Assembly (NCBI GenBank): GCA_000320605.2
Contig: KB445791.1
Span: forward strand, 1,344,298 to 1,408,297
DNA length: 64,000 nucleotides
Source of the DNA: Gelatoporia subvermispora B
Lineage: Eukaryota > Basidiomycota > Agaricomycetes > Polyporales > Gelatoporiaceae
Direction of reading: 5' to 3'
This document shows positions 1 to 11,113 of the stretch, piece after piece. The notes below the pieces were generated by a model that was not told the origin of the DNA, ran no database searches, and saw only the letters and a program-made list of their open reading frames with translations. Position 1 is the first letter of the stretch. Each line of letters begins with the position of its first letter. The translations under genes were made by a program, and so were the position numbers.

Positions 1-89
1 AAAGATACTAAGGTGTGGGGGTAAGCTTCGGGAAATGAACGTGGCTTCGTGGTAGGGGAGAGTATAAACAGGAAACGACCAAAGCGAGG

Positions 90-254
90 ATGAGCGCAGC
101 TATTGAGCGACCTCCGCACCCCTCAATCTCGATGACGTTGAGCGCTAGCGCTGAACGCCAGGTCATCGCCCCTCAGCCACCCTCAGCCAGCGCTCCTGGT
201 TCCGCCCCATCCGTCTCGCTCACTCATCTGCTGCGCGACAATAAGCATGTTTAA
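90..254 (+). CDS. Possible small ORF or first exon, unknown product
   Basis: An ATG at 90 opens a 54-codon frame rich in Ser, Ala and Pro, ending at TAA 252-254. A TATA-like stretch (gtataaaca) lies about 25 bases upstream. It could be a short first exon whose donor I cannot place, or chance. I recognise no domain. From 255 to 546 I see nothing convincing. Confidence 0.2.
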   Translation: MSAAIERPPHPSISMTLSASAERQVIAPQPPSASAPGSAPSVSLTHLLRDNKHV

Positions 255-546
255 ATCATACAAATGATTTTGCATCGCCATGCACACGGCACGTCACGAC
301 CGCATCTGCTAACACTCACAAAAAATCTCCTGTGCGCACGACAAAAACGACGACGCGGAGGCAGCTCGACCGAGGCCGGGGTCCTAGCTACCTTGTGCGC
401 CGCAAAGACGACCGGACCGATGAAGAGGAGGTGCCTTGGGGTGTCCTATGTCAGAGGCTTGTTGTTCCCTCAGTCTGTCAAGGCTCTCTTCGGAGACGGA
501 TGATTCGGAACAAGTTCCTCTCCGATCGTGTTCTGTCTCCATTCGA

Positions 547-873
547 CTACTTGACGTAGCCGTCCGCGCTCATCCCCTCACCGCGACTGGATAGCCACTT
601 CTCTCTCCAAATCTTCCTCGCTTGCGGTGGAGATTTTGGCCCAAAAATGACCATGTATTGGACTAGGTTGGACCTCTCCGTCCAACAAACTTGTTGGGGC
701 GAGTGGCTGCTCTCCGCCTCTCCATGAGCATCACTATAACCTCCAGGGTATAGTCTTGTATTCCCGCGTACATCGGCGATATCACTTTCAGGTACGCCGT
801 CCCACCACGGGCCTATGATCAAGCTGTTCTTTTCAAGGTACACGTCGACTTCTCCTTCGTCAGAGCTCCTCAA
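547..873 (-). CDS. Possible exon of an unknown protein
   Basis: This open minus-strand frame has a protein-like composition. It is acidic near its start, then has a Trp-rich stretch (IGPWWDGVPESD) and a basic Trp-containing end (KIWREKW), closing with a stop at 547. The frame stays open a little upstream to about 895. No start or splice partner is obvious, so it may be one exon or a relic. I do not recognise the family. Confidence 0.22.
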   Translation of the reverse strand: MRSSDEGEVDVYLEKNSLIIGPWWDGVPESDIADVRGNTRLYPGGYSDAHGEAESSHSPQQVCWTERSNLVQYMVIFGPKSPPQARKIWREKWLSSRGEGMSADGYVK

Positions 874-1798
874 TTTGACTATCGTCCCAAAGCCTCCGCA
901 AACTCGTCATGGCTGCCTTTTGCGCAAAAGTCTCCCACATTCATGTGATAGTTGCCCCTGCCTCGTGCTCGGGAACGAGGCGCTCCCGCCGTAGTTCGTT
1001 CCCGCGTGGCATGGCCACACTCGCAGCCGCAGCATTTTCCGCACCGCCGACCATTACGCAGCTCGGCTCAGTCCGATACTGTGCATACGGAGTCGAATCT
1101 TGGCAGCGGCGGCGATGTCAGTTTTCACGACGACTTTGCCTCACTCTCACAACGCATGGCCGTGAATATGGCTCGCCGTCAATCGGACAATGCGATATTC
1201 TTCTGCTCACCATGCGGACGCGTGGGTTCTATCTTGCATTTTTGCGGCGTCAAACCCTTTCAAAGGCAGGGTCTTTTCAGAATAGGATGGCAACATTCAA
1301 TTTGAGGCGGTATCGACGGCCATGGGATCTGACTGGAAAACATATCCCCCTGATGGTGCCATCTCATGCCCGCAACGGTGGTTCTGTCCACTGGCCGGCG
1401 AGGCTTGGCCTCAAAACTTATCTCCTTCTGTCCTTCGATGCGCTGTGAACGTGTACCGTGGCGTTCTGTGGCGGCGGTCTAGGTATCCGATCCTTCGTCC
1501 ACTTCCCCACTAGAATCGATTTGGTGAGTGCGCAAACACTGCCCTGCAATGCACGTGTGCACTAAAATATCACTAATTTTTCAAGCAACCTACATTGAGT
1601 GTCCGCGCTCACAGGCATTCTTACAAATGCTGATTCTTCCGTACCTCGAACCGAGTAATGTCCACGACATCTTCCAGCATGGACCGACCCCGCACCCTCA
1701 GGCTCTCGATCCGACCTCACCCAGGCCCTCACCACCGCTCCCGCTCCTCCGTCGGGCCGGCCCCGCGCCGTAGACGGCAGCGACGCCACCGAGGACAT
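874..1798. other. No supported gene upstream of the tRNA cluster
   Basis: Several overlapping short frames exist on the plus strand (909-1513), but none shows domain-like composition or convincing splice structure. I see no repeat, RNA gene or mobile-element signature here. Confidence 0.4.
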
Positions 1799-1910
1799 GC
1801 CCGCCTAGCTCAATCGGATAGAGCGTCAGACTCTTACCGTTCATTCGACGGTGTGCTGTTCGACAGGCGGGTGTGATCTGAAGGCTGCGAGTTCGACCCT
1901 CGCGGTGGGC
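1799..1910 (+). tRNA. tRNA-Lys(CUU) with 39-base intron
   Basis: The acceptor stem GCCCGCC pairs with GGTGGGC with one G-U pair. The D arm is GCTC/GAGC and the T arm is GCGAG/CTCGC around TTCGACC. The anticodon stem TCAGA/TCTGA encloses the loop CTCTTA-A, giving anticodon CTT. An intron of 39 bases (1837-1875) follows base 37, the normal eukaryotic position. A-box (TAGCTCAATCGG) and B-box (GTTCGACCC) signals are present, and a TTTT pol III terminator lies just downstream. Base 73 is T. This intron is about four times longer than in the next three copies. Confidence 0.9.
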
Positions 1911-2247
1911 TAGTCGTTTTGCTGTGCCGTGCGACGGCGAGCACTGGTGTGTTTTATTTTCCCCCGAAATGCCGTGCGCGCCGCCGATCGCGACTTGGTG
2001 TGGCCCGACGACACCTTCCTTTTCCGGTATAGAGAAGCGCCGGGTGTTCGGTCTGAACAGCCTGAGCATATTTCGTCTTCGTCTCCACTCTCACTGTAGC
2101 TCACGTTCTTCCATGCTAACGGCTTGCACAGCAGTTGCAGGAGAATTGACTGCGCACTATGGTGTAGCGCACAAATTGTGAACGAGGTTCGGCCTATTCG
2201 CAATATTTCTCCCGCCACAACATGGCACGGAAGACATTCCAAAAATC

Positions 2248-2330
2248 GCCCGCCTAGCTCAATCGGATAGAGCGTCAGACTCTTACTAGCGGGTGATCTG
2301 AAGGCTGCGAGTTCGACCCTCGCGGTGGGC
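2248..2330 (+). tRNA. tRNA-Lys(CUU) with 10-base intron
   Basis: The mature body is identical to the first copy: acceptor GCCCGCC/GGTGGGC, anticodon CTT, T loop TTCGACC. The intron is only 10 bases (2286-2295, ctagcgggtg). A pol III T-run follows about 6 bases after the gene. Confidence 0.93.
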
Positions 2331-2927
2331 TAGCTGTTTTGCCGTACTCAAGGAAGAGCGGTCGAGCTTGTTTTTTGCTCGGGAGAGTGGTGCTTCCGAC
2401 GCTGTCCGGATAAGGCAAGTACGCCGATCACTCTTCGCACCGTGGGCGTCGACGTGTATACCAGGAGCATGCACGGTGATTTGACCATCGGAATTGCTGC
2501 ATTGAGAACGAAATGCTCACAGGGACATAGTGCGACGTTATCCGACATGTCTTGCGGTTATTTACGATGTGCCCACAAAGGTGCTCACAGTTAACGGTGT
2601 GCTCAACGTTAACTCATAGACAGCTCTCGGATGCCCATTAAGGGGCTGCTCTGTTCTCATTGCGTCAATACGCAAACTGGTGCCAACAAACGCATCGTTG
2701 GTCCACTGGCCAACGCCCACGGCATTGGCGAGTCTTCGTCAGCTCAGACTCAACCCACGCTGAGGTCTTCTCATCCATTTAGCCGTGACATATCATGGAC
2801 GTTGGATAGCTGTGGACAAGTACGTCCAGGAATACATCTCTAGCAAGCATTCGATGGGTCACCCAACTTCGTCGAATTCACTCCTGGCCGACGTCGGGAT
2901 ATGCGCCGGCGTGTGCTTAACCGCATC

Positions 2928-3010
2928 GCCCGCCTAGCTCAATCGGATAGAGCGTCAGACTCTTACTAGCGGGTGATCTGAAGGCTGCGAGTTCGACCCT
3001 CGCGGTGGGC
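2928..3010 (+). tRNA. tRNA-Lys(CUU) with 10-base intron
   Basis: Same mature body and same 10-base intron (2966-2975) as the copy at 2248. The T-run terminator is at about 3017-3020. Confidence 0.93.
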
Positions 3011-3332
3011 TAGTCGTTTTGCGCGGGGGAAGAACGGGCAAAGAAAATTGAGGACATTCAACTTTTTGCCGCGAAGATTCGACGGGCGCTAACTGAGTAC
3101 ATCTGCGACACAGCCGCAGAGGCGCACCTCGTTGCAGGCAACGGGTGCAAGCTTCTGCCAAGTTATAGCAAATCCGCGATACGTTCTATGCTCAATAAAC
3201 TCAAGTTACTTTGCGCCCACTCGGTCTGCCTACCGATGATCCCGAATGTATCGGGGCGGGTGCGCGACCGGTGCGCGCCGCTTGCAGCCACAGCCCATGC
3301 GACATAGCCATCGTTAAGCAACTATGCAGAGT

Positions 3333-3415
3333 GCCCGCCTAGCTCAATCGGATAGAGCGTCAGACTCTTACGACTAGGCGATCTGAAGGCTGCGAGTTCG
3401 ACCCTCGCGGTGGGC
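3333..3415 (+). tRNA. tRNA-Lys(CUU) with a different 10-base intron
   Basis: The mature body matches the others, but the intron (3371-3380, cgactaggcg) differs in sequence while keeping the 10-base length. A TTTTT run lies 5 bases downstream. It is the last tRNA before the ABC-1 promoter. Confidence 0.93.
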
Positions 3416-3465
3416 TAGTGTTTTTGCCTAATGTTCGCCCAGGACGCGCGGCTTTGATTGAGGCA

Positions 3466-3839
3466 CACGCTGTCATCCGCGATCACAGATCGTGATTGGC
3501 GCCAATGGCAAGGGGTGGCCGCTGCTCTCTACTTTCCAATCGCTGAGCTTTCCGGTCCCTTGCCCACATGCTCATGCTTTCCATCTCCAACTCATCTCCA
3601 TTTCTGTCGCATACGATCATGCAATCAATGCTGTGTCTGTTTGATGCCACGGCGGGGACAGAGCCTATTGGCTTCTCACCTCCGATAAGTTCGAGTCATA
3701 GCACTTGTCACTCGTGGGCCCGCCCCCGCACTGTTATCAAGTTTGACGTGCGCTACGCGCCGGAGATGATCCCAACGCCCGTACATAAACACGCAAGCTT
3801 CATGATCGCGACGCGCGTCCTGGTCTAACCACCACCACC
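3466..3839 (+). promoter_or_regulatory. Promoter module of ABC-1, shared by all copies
   Basis: This block recurs upstream of ABC-2 (in two pieces), ABC-3 and ABC-4. It starts with a GATC-rich imperfect palindrome beginning ccgcgatc, followed by a ggcgccaatgg box. The middle is pyrimidine-rich. The end carries a conserved cgcccccgcactgttatc box, a gtacataaac segment and a gacgcgcgtcctg box, then the start context CCACCACCATGG. Conservation between copies whose tails differ argues for function. Confidence 0.6.
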
Positions 3840-6800
3840 ATGGGTGCACTACGACCGGTGGGAGAACTCGTCTCCTCGCTCCAAGTCGTCTTCAGCCCGG
3901 ATGTGCTCCGAGCGCAAAACGCGGAAGCGCACGCCTTTCTGAAACAGCCGGAGTGAGTGCCACGACCTCACGACGCATCGCAGCAGCTAACCAGTGACAC
4001 GAAGGGTCTGGAGGGACTCTCTCTATGTTCCAGCTGGCGCGGCCGCGCTTTCTGCTGCACTCTTGCTCCTGCACGTCGCGTTCCATTCGAAACCTGCCAA
4101 GATCTTGCGTTCCAAATTGTCCGCGTCGCACACTATTTCTTCTGATGACGCAAGCTCCGACACCGTCGTCGCATCCGGAGTTGACGAACGGTCTCGTATT
4201 CGGAGGCATGTGGACGATCTCGGCGGACCTACGATCTTCGCGTTCCGCCTTGCTCGTTTACTCTCGGTTGTAGCGCTTCTTGCTCTCTCTGCCGTCACGG
4301 TGATATCATCCGGAATCCGGAAAGCACACTCCGGAGCCTCCACTCAAAGTGTGTGGTTTAGTGTCAGCCTTTGCGGGGTATACGTAAGTGCGAGCAGACG
4401 CGTTGCTGGCTGATACTTAACATTTGGTCCCAGGTGCTTGCACTGCTCTTGTCCATTGCGACCATAGCTGGAGGCCAACGGACTCGGACAATTGCTTGCC
4501 GACACCTTGCAACGTTGCTGGCAATAACATGGGGCGTGTATATGTACAGGGACGTCTGGCCTCTCGCAACCTACACGCTCTCCCCGTTCGACGCAAGCGA
4601 AGGATGGGTGCTTTGGGTGAAAGTCGCCCTTCTGACAATAGCAGGTGTTATCATCCCCATGACTGCTCCGCGGCAGTATATTCCGCTGGACCCTAAGGTG
4701 GATCTTCTCGTTATACAGCGGCGTTATGCTTATACGACCTTCGTTAGGATCCACAAGAGCCGAGCCCGGAGCAAACTGCATCTCTTATATCTTTGATGGT
4801 CTATTTCTGGTTGGACCCCATCATTTGGAAGGCGTATAAGACGCCTCATTTGAAGCTAGAAGAACTCCCTCCCAATGCAGATTACGACCTAGTCAAGTCA
4901 CTCATCAAGAAGAGTTACCCTGTGAGTATATGGAATACGCTCTGGCTTTCGTTGCTGAACATTTGCTGCATAGCGACTGGATCCGTTCCAGGCGAAGTCG
5001 GGTAGACACATGTTCTGGGGCCTGCTCAGAGTATTTGGTAAGAGTCCTCGATTGGTATTTCAGAATTTGCCTTTGATCCCTCGCCCACAGCCAGAGAATG
5101 CGTGATCCTGATTGTCATGATTACAATCAAGGTCCGTTGGATTGCATGACTATGCTGTGTTAAAGCTCACCGGCCTTGTAGGTGCTCATGGGACTAGCGA
5201 GCCCCATCGGTATCAGACAGCTCCTTGCGTTAGTATGAAGCATGGTCGAGAAACCCACGTACTGACGCGCTCCATATCAGGTACATGGAAACTGGCGGCC
5301 AAGGAGCCACTGTGTATCCGTGGGTCTGGATCGCATGGCTCTTCTTTGGACCCCTCATCGGATCGATAGCTTTCCAGTGGTACATCTTCTACGCTGTACA
5401 TCACCCTCCTTTGTCTCCTGTCTGTCGAAAAACCTAATGTTCCTCCAATACAGACTAGGGTTTCAGTGCGCATCCAGGCTATCATTACTTCGCTTGTCTT
5501 CGACCATGCGCTCCGCATCCGCGTCAAGTCGGACGAGGACAAGTCGACCGGTTCTGTCGTCCCGAGCGCCTCGACCACACCCGACACCGCGTCCGTTGTT
5601 GAGTCTACCCTGGACAGCCCGCCAAGCGAAGAGGAGACAGTCCGCGCGAGCAGCGTTGGGGCCGACTCGTCTGGCAAAAATCAGAAAAAAGACGAGAAGC
5701 CTGGCGCTGCACCTGAGGGCGAGAAGTCGAAGAACCTCGTCGGAAGGCTGAATAACCTCGTTACGGTTGATACGGAAAAGATCACTAGCGCGAAGGATTT
5801 CTGGGTTCTTTGTGAGTGAGACGTGACAACTTGCTTCTAAAGGCTGAATGGGTATTTGCATGAAGTCATCATGGTACCCATACAAACCACTCTTTCAATC
5901 TGGTTTCTCTATGACGTGCTTGGTTGGAGGTATGTGAATTAAGTACTCTGCATTTCACTTCCGCTCAGGATTTTTGGCACAAAGCTCGTTTGTGGGACTT
6001 GTCACGATGCTGGTGTTGTTCCCAATCCCCGGGTACATCACGAGTCTCACACAGAAAGTCCAACGAGAGAAAATGAAGAGGACCGATGCTCGTACTCAAG
6101 TGGTCACTGAGAGTACGTTCTACCCCGTCTCAGCATACCTGATCTCATTGCCGTATAGCCATGAATGTCATTCGCATGATCAAACTCTTCGGCTGGGAGC
6201 CTCGAACCGCTGAGCAGATCGGCGAGAAGCGGCAGGATGAGCTTTCTTGGCAGAAGAAGTATCAAATCCTGAACTTGTCTGTGAACATCACGAAGTAGGC
6301 AACCTCTCAATGTCTGGATGTTTGGCATACTGATGAACGGGATCAGCTATGTGATTCCTCTGGTGACCATGCTGACTACCTTCTTCACTTATGTACGTTT
6401 CTTTCTCACGCATGTTACATCATCGGGCTCTCAGTTTCTTCCGCGTAGACCGTGATCATGAAGCAAGAATTGTCAGGTATGTTTGCTATGATATGGGTTT
6501 ATCAAATATGACTACAGCGAATATTGGCTAGCTTCGAAGATTTTCTCTTCGATGGCAGGTACGTTGTATGGCTTCTAGTATCTACGGATATGTGATTAAC
6601 CTTCGGAAGTGTTCGATATGCTTCGGGAGTGCTTGGCGGTAACTACGGGTATCATCCCCTCGATCGTTCAAGGTACACACCTGTGCATTATTGACTCGCG
6701 TAGCTGCTAATTTGCAACAATTATCAGCTAAAGTATCCTTGGAGCGCGTGCAAGACTTTTTATACAAGGTTCGCACCTACTCTCTTTGGTAGCTCGCATG

Positions 6801-9800
6801 CTAACTTCCTCTTGACACAAAGACGGAACTGCTGGATGAATTCGCCGCCATCAAGGAAGGTGAATCTTTCGTTCCCGCTGCGGAGGTTATACCGGGCACC
6901 ATCGGCATTCGCCAATCTGCGTTCACGTGGGCCAACGAGAGCGATGGCGCGCTGACGCCCGGACCTCCGCGGCGCAAGTTCACGCTTCGCGTAGAAGAAG
7001 AACTTACCTTCAAACGTGGTCATTTCAACCTCATTGTGGGACCAACGGGCTCTGGAAAGACTTCGTTGCTCATGGCGCTGCTTGGTATGTTCGGGGGTCC
7101 TTGGTGAAGATATCAAAGTATATTGATGTAGTATCGAAGGCGAGATGCATTATATTCCTGCAGGCCCAAGTTCGTACGTCAGCCTGCCTCGCGAAGGAGG
7201 TGTGGCATATGCTGCGCAGGAGTCTTGGGTGCAAAATGAGACTATTAGGGTGAATGCCCGTCGGCTGTGATATTTCGATGGCACTTGCTAACTGACAGCT
7301 GGTAGGACAATATCATATTCGGAAGTCCATATGATGAGGAACGCTATAACAAAGGTATTATCTTCCCCAATATGCAAACCAGTACAGCTTCCCACGGACA
7401 AACAGTTATCGAACAATGCGCGCTGCAACGTGACCTTAGTCTGTTCGACGCCGGTGACAAGACAGAAGTTGGCGAAAAGGGATTGACGCTCAGGTAAATA
7501 TAATCTCGCCCCAGCTAGCGTTTACTCAGTAACACACGCGCACCTCAGTGGCGGTCAGAAGGTAAGCAACTGGACGTGTAGAGCCGCCCGAAGCTTCTAA
7601 TGGATCTGCGTTATAGGCACGAGTCACGCTCGCGCGCGCGATATACTCTTCGGCGGAGATCCTACTGCTGGACGACGTGAGGTTGCCCATTTAGAGTAAC
7701 AGGATGTTCATACTGAATGTGCTTAGGTCTTGGCAGCTCTTGACGTGCACACAGCGAAGTGGATCGTGGACAAATGTTTCAGGGGTGATTTGGTACGCGG
7801 GAGGACGGTAATTCTCGTGGTATGTGGATATTCCAACTAACGCCGTGAGCTAACCTCAAGGTACGGATATAGACACATAACGTGGCAATTGCCAGCCCAA
7901 TTGCGGACTTCGTCGTGTCTCTGGGAACAGACGGACGGATTGCAAGTATGGGCTCGTTGGATCTGGCTTTGGCGAAGAACAAGAAATTGTCAAAAGAGCT
8001 GCAGGAGGAGAAAGAAGAAATCAACAAGGTTGAACATGAGGTTGACGAAGTCGAACCAGATGTTCCTGCACGCAAGGACGGCAAATTGATTGTTGAAGAA
8101 GAGGTGGAAGTTGGTCACGTGGGATGGCCAGCCAGTAAGCTTCAAATTCTTATACCGAGAGCAGGGTGCTCACGCACTGCAGTGAAACTTTATTTCAAGT
8201 CATTGGGTGGATCTCACCCATTCTTGTTCTGGGCTTGGTGTGTTGGAGGTATCTTCACGACGAATTTCATCATCGCCGTGCAAATCTGGTTCCTTGGTTA
8301 CTGGGCACAGCAATATGAGGAGCACGATCCACAGGATGTGCATGTGGCATAGTGAGCAAATCAAGCTTCATGGTCAGCTATGCATTCCATGCTGACCATC
8401 ACTCAGTTACCTGAACGTCTACTCCGTGATGTTGTTGGTTCTTACAGCTTCGTTCAGCTCGTCATGGATAGCTTGGGTGATTGGCGGCCTCAGAGCGTCC
8501 AGAAAGATCCACCAGGAGCTGATTGCGTCCGTACTTGGGACGACGCTGAGGTACGTGCAAGAAGAGTCTTGTGAATCGTTGATGTCTTGAAAACGATTTG
8601 TTTACAGGTGGCTTGACAAGACGCCTGTTTCCCGCATCATTGCGCGTTGCACGCAAGATGTCGATACAAGTCAGTAGATCGTTGCCTTTCCGTGAGATGC
8701 ATGATACTCACTGGCGATGTATGATAGTCGATTCAAAGGTCCAGAACTTTATGTTTTGGATTATTGACCAGACACTGGACATGAGCATCCGGTTCTTCGC
8801 TGTCATTGCCTTTTCGCCTATCTTCTCCATTCCAGGCGCTATCATTGCGGTGATCGGAGGAGCTTGTGGGCAAGTATACATGAAGGCACAGCTCTGCGTC
8901 AAGAGAGAGATGAGCAATGCGAAAGCGCCAGTTCTGGGACACTTCGGAGCTGCCATTGGTGGACTGAGTGTGTCTACATTTCCTCTCCAAATGTCAGCAG
9001 TTGTATCTGAGAAACTCTAGCTTCCATTCGTGCATATGGAGCACAGGAGGTGTTTAGAAGCGAATCAATGAACCGTATCGATCGCTTCACTCGGGCAGCA
9101 GTGCCGTTCTGGAACCTGAACAGGTGGGCTAGACTTCCGTAATTGTTCTGCAGGTGCTTACCGAAGCTAGATGGGTCTGCATCCGACTTGATGCTCTTGG
9201 AGGACTTTTTGCGTCTAGCCTTGCTGTCTACTTGATCTACTTCACCAATATCCGAGCGTCAAACGTTGGGTTCTCTCTCAACATGGCTGGTATGTCTTCG
9301 TAATGAAGGATGGCACATACAATCATTAATTCTGACATATGAATACAGTCGGATTTGCTCAGATGATACTGTGGTGGATACGTATTATGAACGAGCTCGA
9401 ACTGAGTGGTGCGTGCGACAATAGCTCCTGAGTAGCAATGAATCCTGATCAATTGTCTGGAACGCAGGCAACAGGTAAATCGGCCCACCCTGCTTATATC
9501 TGCACAAATACTGAACCCGGTATCGATTAGTCTGGAGCGCGTGTTGCAGTATATCAACATCGAGCACGAATCGAAACCCACCCCGGATGGTGTGCCTCCG
9601 GCGTATTGGCCAGCCAGTGGCGGGCTCAAAGTGGAGAAGCTCTCTGCGCGCTACTCTCCGGTGAGGGAAATCGCCGGTCGGATGAACCTTTCAACTGATA
9701 TCGAATGTCTAGGATGGGCCGCGCGTTTTACACGAGGTGTCTTTCGAAGTGAAATCTGGAGAGCGCGTGGGCATCGGTGCGTGTGCTTGTGATTTTACCC

Positions 9801-10832
9801 GTGACGTAGCTGACAAAGGAACCCAGTTGGCCGAACTGGTAGCGGGAAGGTTAGTTCGTGTAGTGCTCTGGTTGACTGCAACTCACTGGATTTCAGAGCT
9901 CTCTCACACTTTCGCTGCTACGCTGCATCATCACCGAGGGCAAGGTCTACTACGATGGCCTCGACACGAGCTCGATCAACCTCGACTCACTACGGTCTCA
10001 TATCACAATCATTCCGCAAGTGGTGCGTGCGCGTGTCACTTGATTTCTTTTGACACCAGCACTCAAAGAGTCTTCACAGCCTGAATTGCTTGCAGGCACT
10101 CTCCGACAGAATCTCGATCCCTTCGACCAGCACGACGATGCTGTCCTGAATGATGCTTTGCGTGCAGCAGGCCTGTTCTCGCTCCAGGGCCAAGATGACG
10201 AAGGTCGGATCACTCTAGACAGCGAAATTGCTAGCGGGGGAAGCAACCTCTCGGTCGGACAACGACAGATCCTAGCGCTAGCGAGGGCCATCGTGAGGCA
10301 GAGCAAACTTCTCATTCTGGATGAAGGTATATTTGAGTTCTGTCTCATGTCATTCACAATTCCGTGACTCACGTTCCTTGTTCAGCTACTTCCGCGATCG
10401 GTGACTATCCAGCTGCCGGTACTAGAGATAGCCTTGCCTGACCAGATCTCGCCAGATTACGCAACGGATGCAATTATCCAGCGCTCCCTGAGAACGGAGC
10501 TGGGCAAAGATGTAACGCTGCTCACTATCGCCCACCGTTTACAAACCATCATGGACGCCGACAAGATCGTGAGTTCTAAGAATACTTCTGTGACTCACCC
10601 TCATTGATTCTGTATTCATTTATAGATGGTGCTCGACGCTGGAAGAATAGTAAGTTCCCCTCAACCCTCACCTGGGCGCGACGTTGATTCAGGCGCCCGC
10701 TCTATCCAGGTCGAATTCGACACGCCCAGTGCACTTCTAGAAAACTCTAAGGGAATGCTGCGTGCACTGGTCGAGGAGAGCGGCGATAAGGAAGCGCTGC
10801 TCAACATGGCACGAGGGGCCTCTGCTTCGTGA
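3840..10832 (+). CDS. ABC-1: ABCC/MRP-type ABC transporter, full length
   Basis: Multi-exon gene (about 41 introns) for a protein of about 1590 residues. Order: hydrophobic N-terminal TMD0, TMD1, NBD1, TMD2, NBD2. NBD1 has Walker [10 protein letters not shown], signature [14 protein letters not shown], Walker B LLLDDV (Asp replacing the catalytic Glu, as is usual in this family) and VTHN. NBD2 has GRTGSGKSS, LSVGQRQ, LLILDEATSAID and IAHR. TMD1 carries an acidic Ser/Thr-rich insert before LNNLVTVD. Known members export glutathione, glucuronide or other organic anion conjugates from cytosol across the plasma or vacuolar membrane; the substrate here is unknown. The start is the ATG in CCACCACCATGG shared by all copies; the stop follows GASAS. 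Exons of 13 (7549-7561), 7 (9468-9474), 23 (9827-9849) and 15 bases (10386-10400) are needed to keep frame and motifs. No disruption was found. Confidence 0.93.
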
Positions 10833-11113
10833 GGAAAACACCGTATTCCACGGAGCTGGACGTATAGTGTAGAAGTACGGCCTACGATGATGGCCCTATG
10901 GTGCACATTATTTGCGTAGTGCCTCGGGTCGGATTGTTGTATGTGTGTATGCGGAAGGCTATCTCTCCTTCACCCCCGACCGTCACATACGCAAGTATCC
11001 GCAAGAGAGAATCTGGACAAAGGAGACATCCACCAGACACTTGTGACCGCAGATCACACCAAAGCCTGCTCCTCAGGCGTTCACCAGAACCCTGAGATGG
11101 ACTTGAGCAGTCC

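Larger units (their letters stand above)
1911..3332. other. Spacers between the four tRNA-Lys genes
   Basis: The spacers (1911-2247, 2331-2927, 3011-3332) are unrelated to one another apart from the few bases after each tRNA (tag-n-TTTT). They contain only short, unconvincing frames. Repetition of the tRNA body without its flanks suggests dispersal or conversion of the tRNA itself rather than duplication of a larger block. Confidence 0.5.

Noticed and set aside
90..254. Precursor of a ribosomally made peptide
   Set aside because: The 54-residue frame has no leader-core pattern, no repeats and no processing enzyme nearby.
1799..3415. Repeated 80-base blocks with varying spacers, as in a CRISPR array
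   Set aside because: The repeats fold as tRNA-Lys with A and B boxes and pol III T-runs; spacers are long and irregular, and this is a eukaryotic genome.
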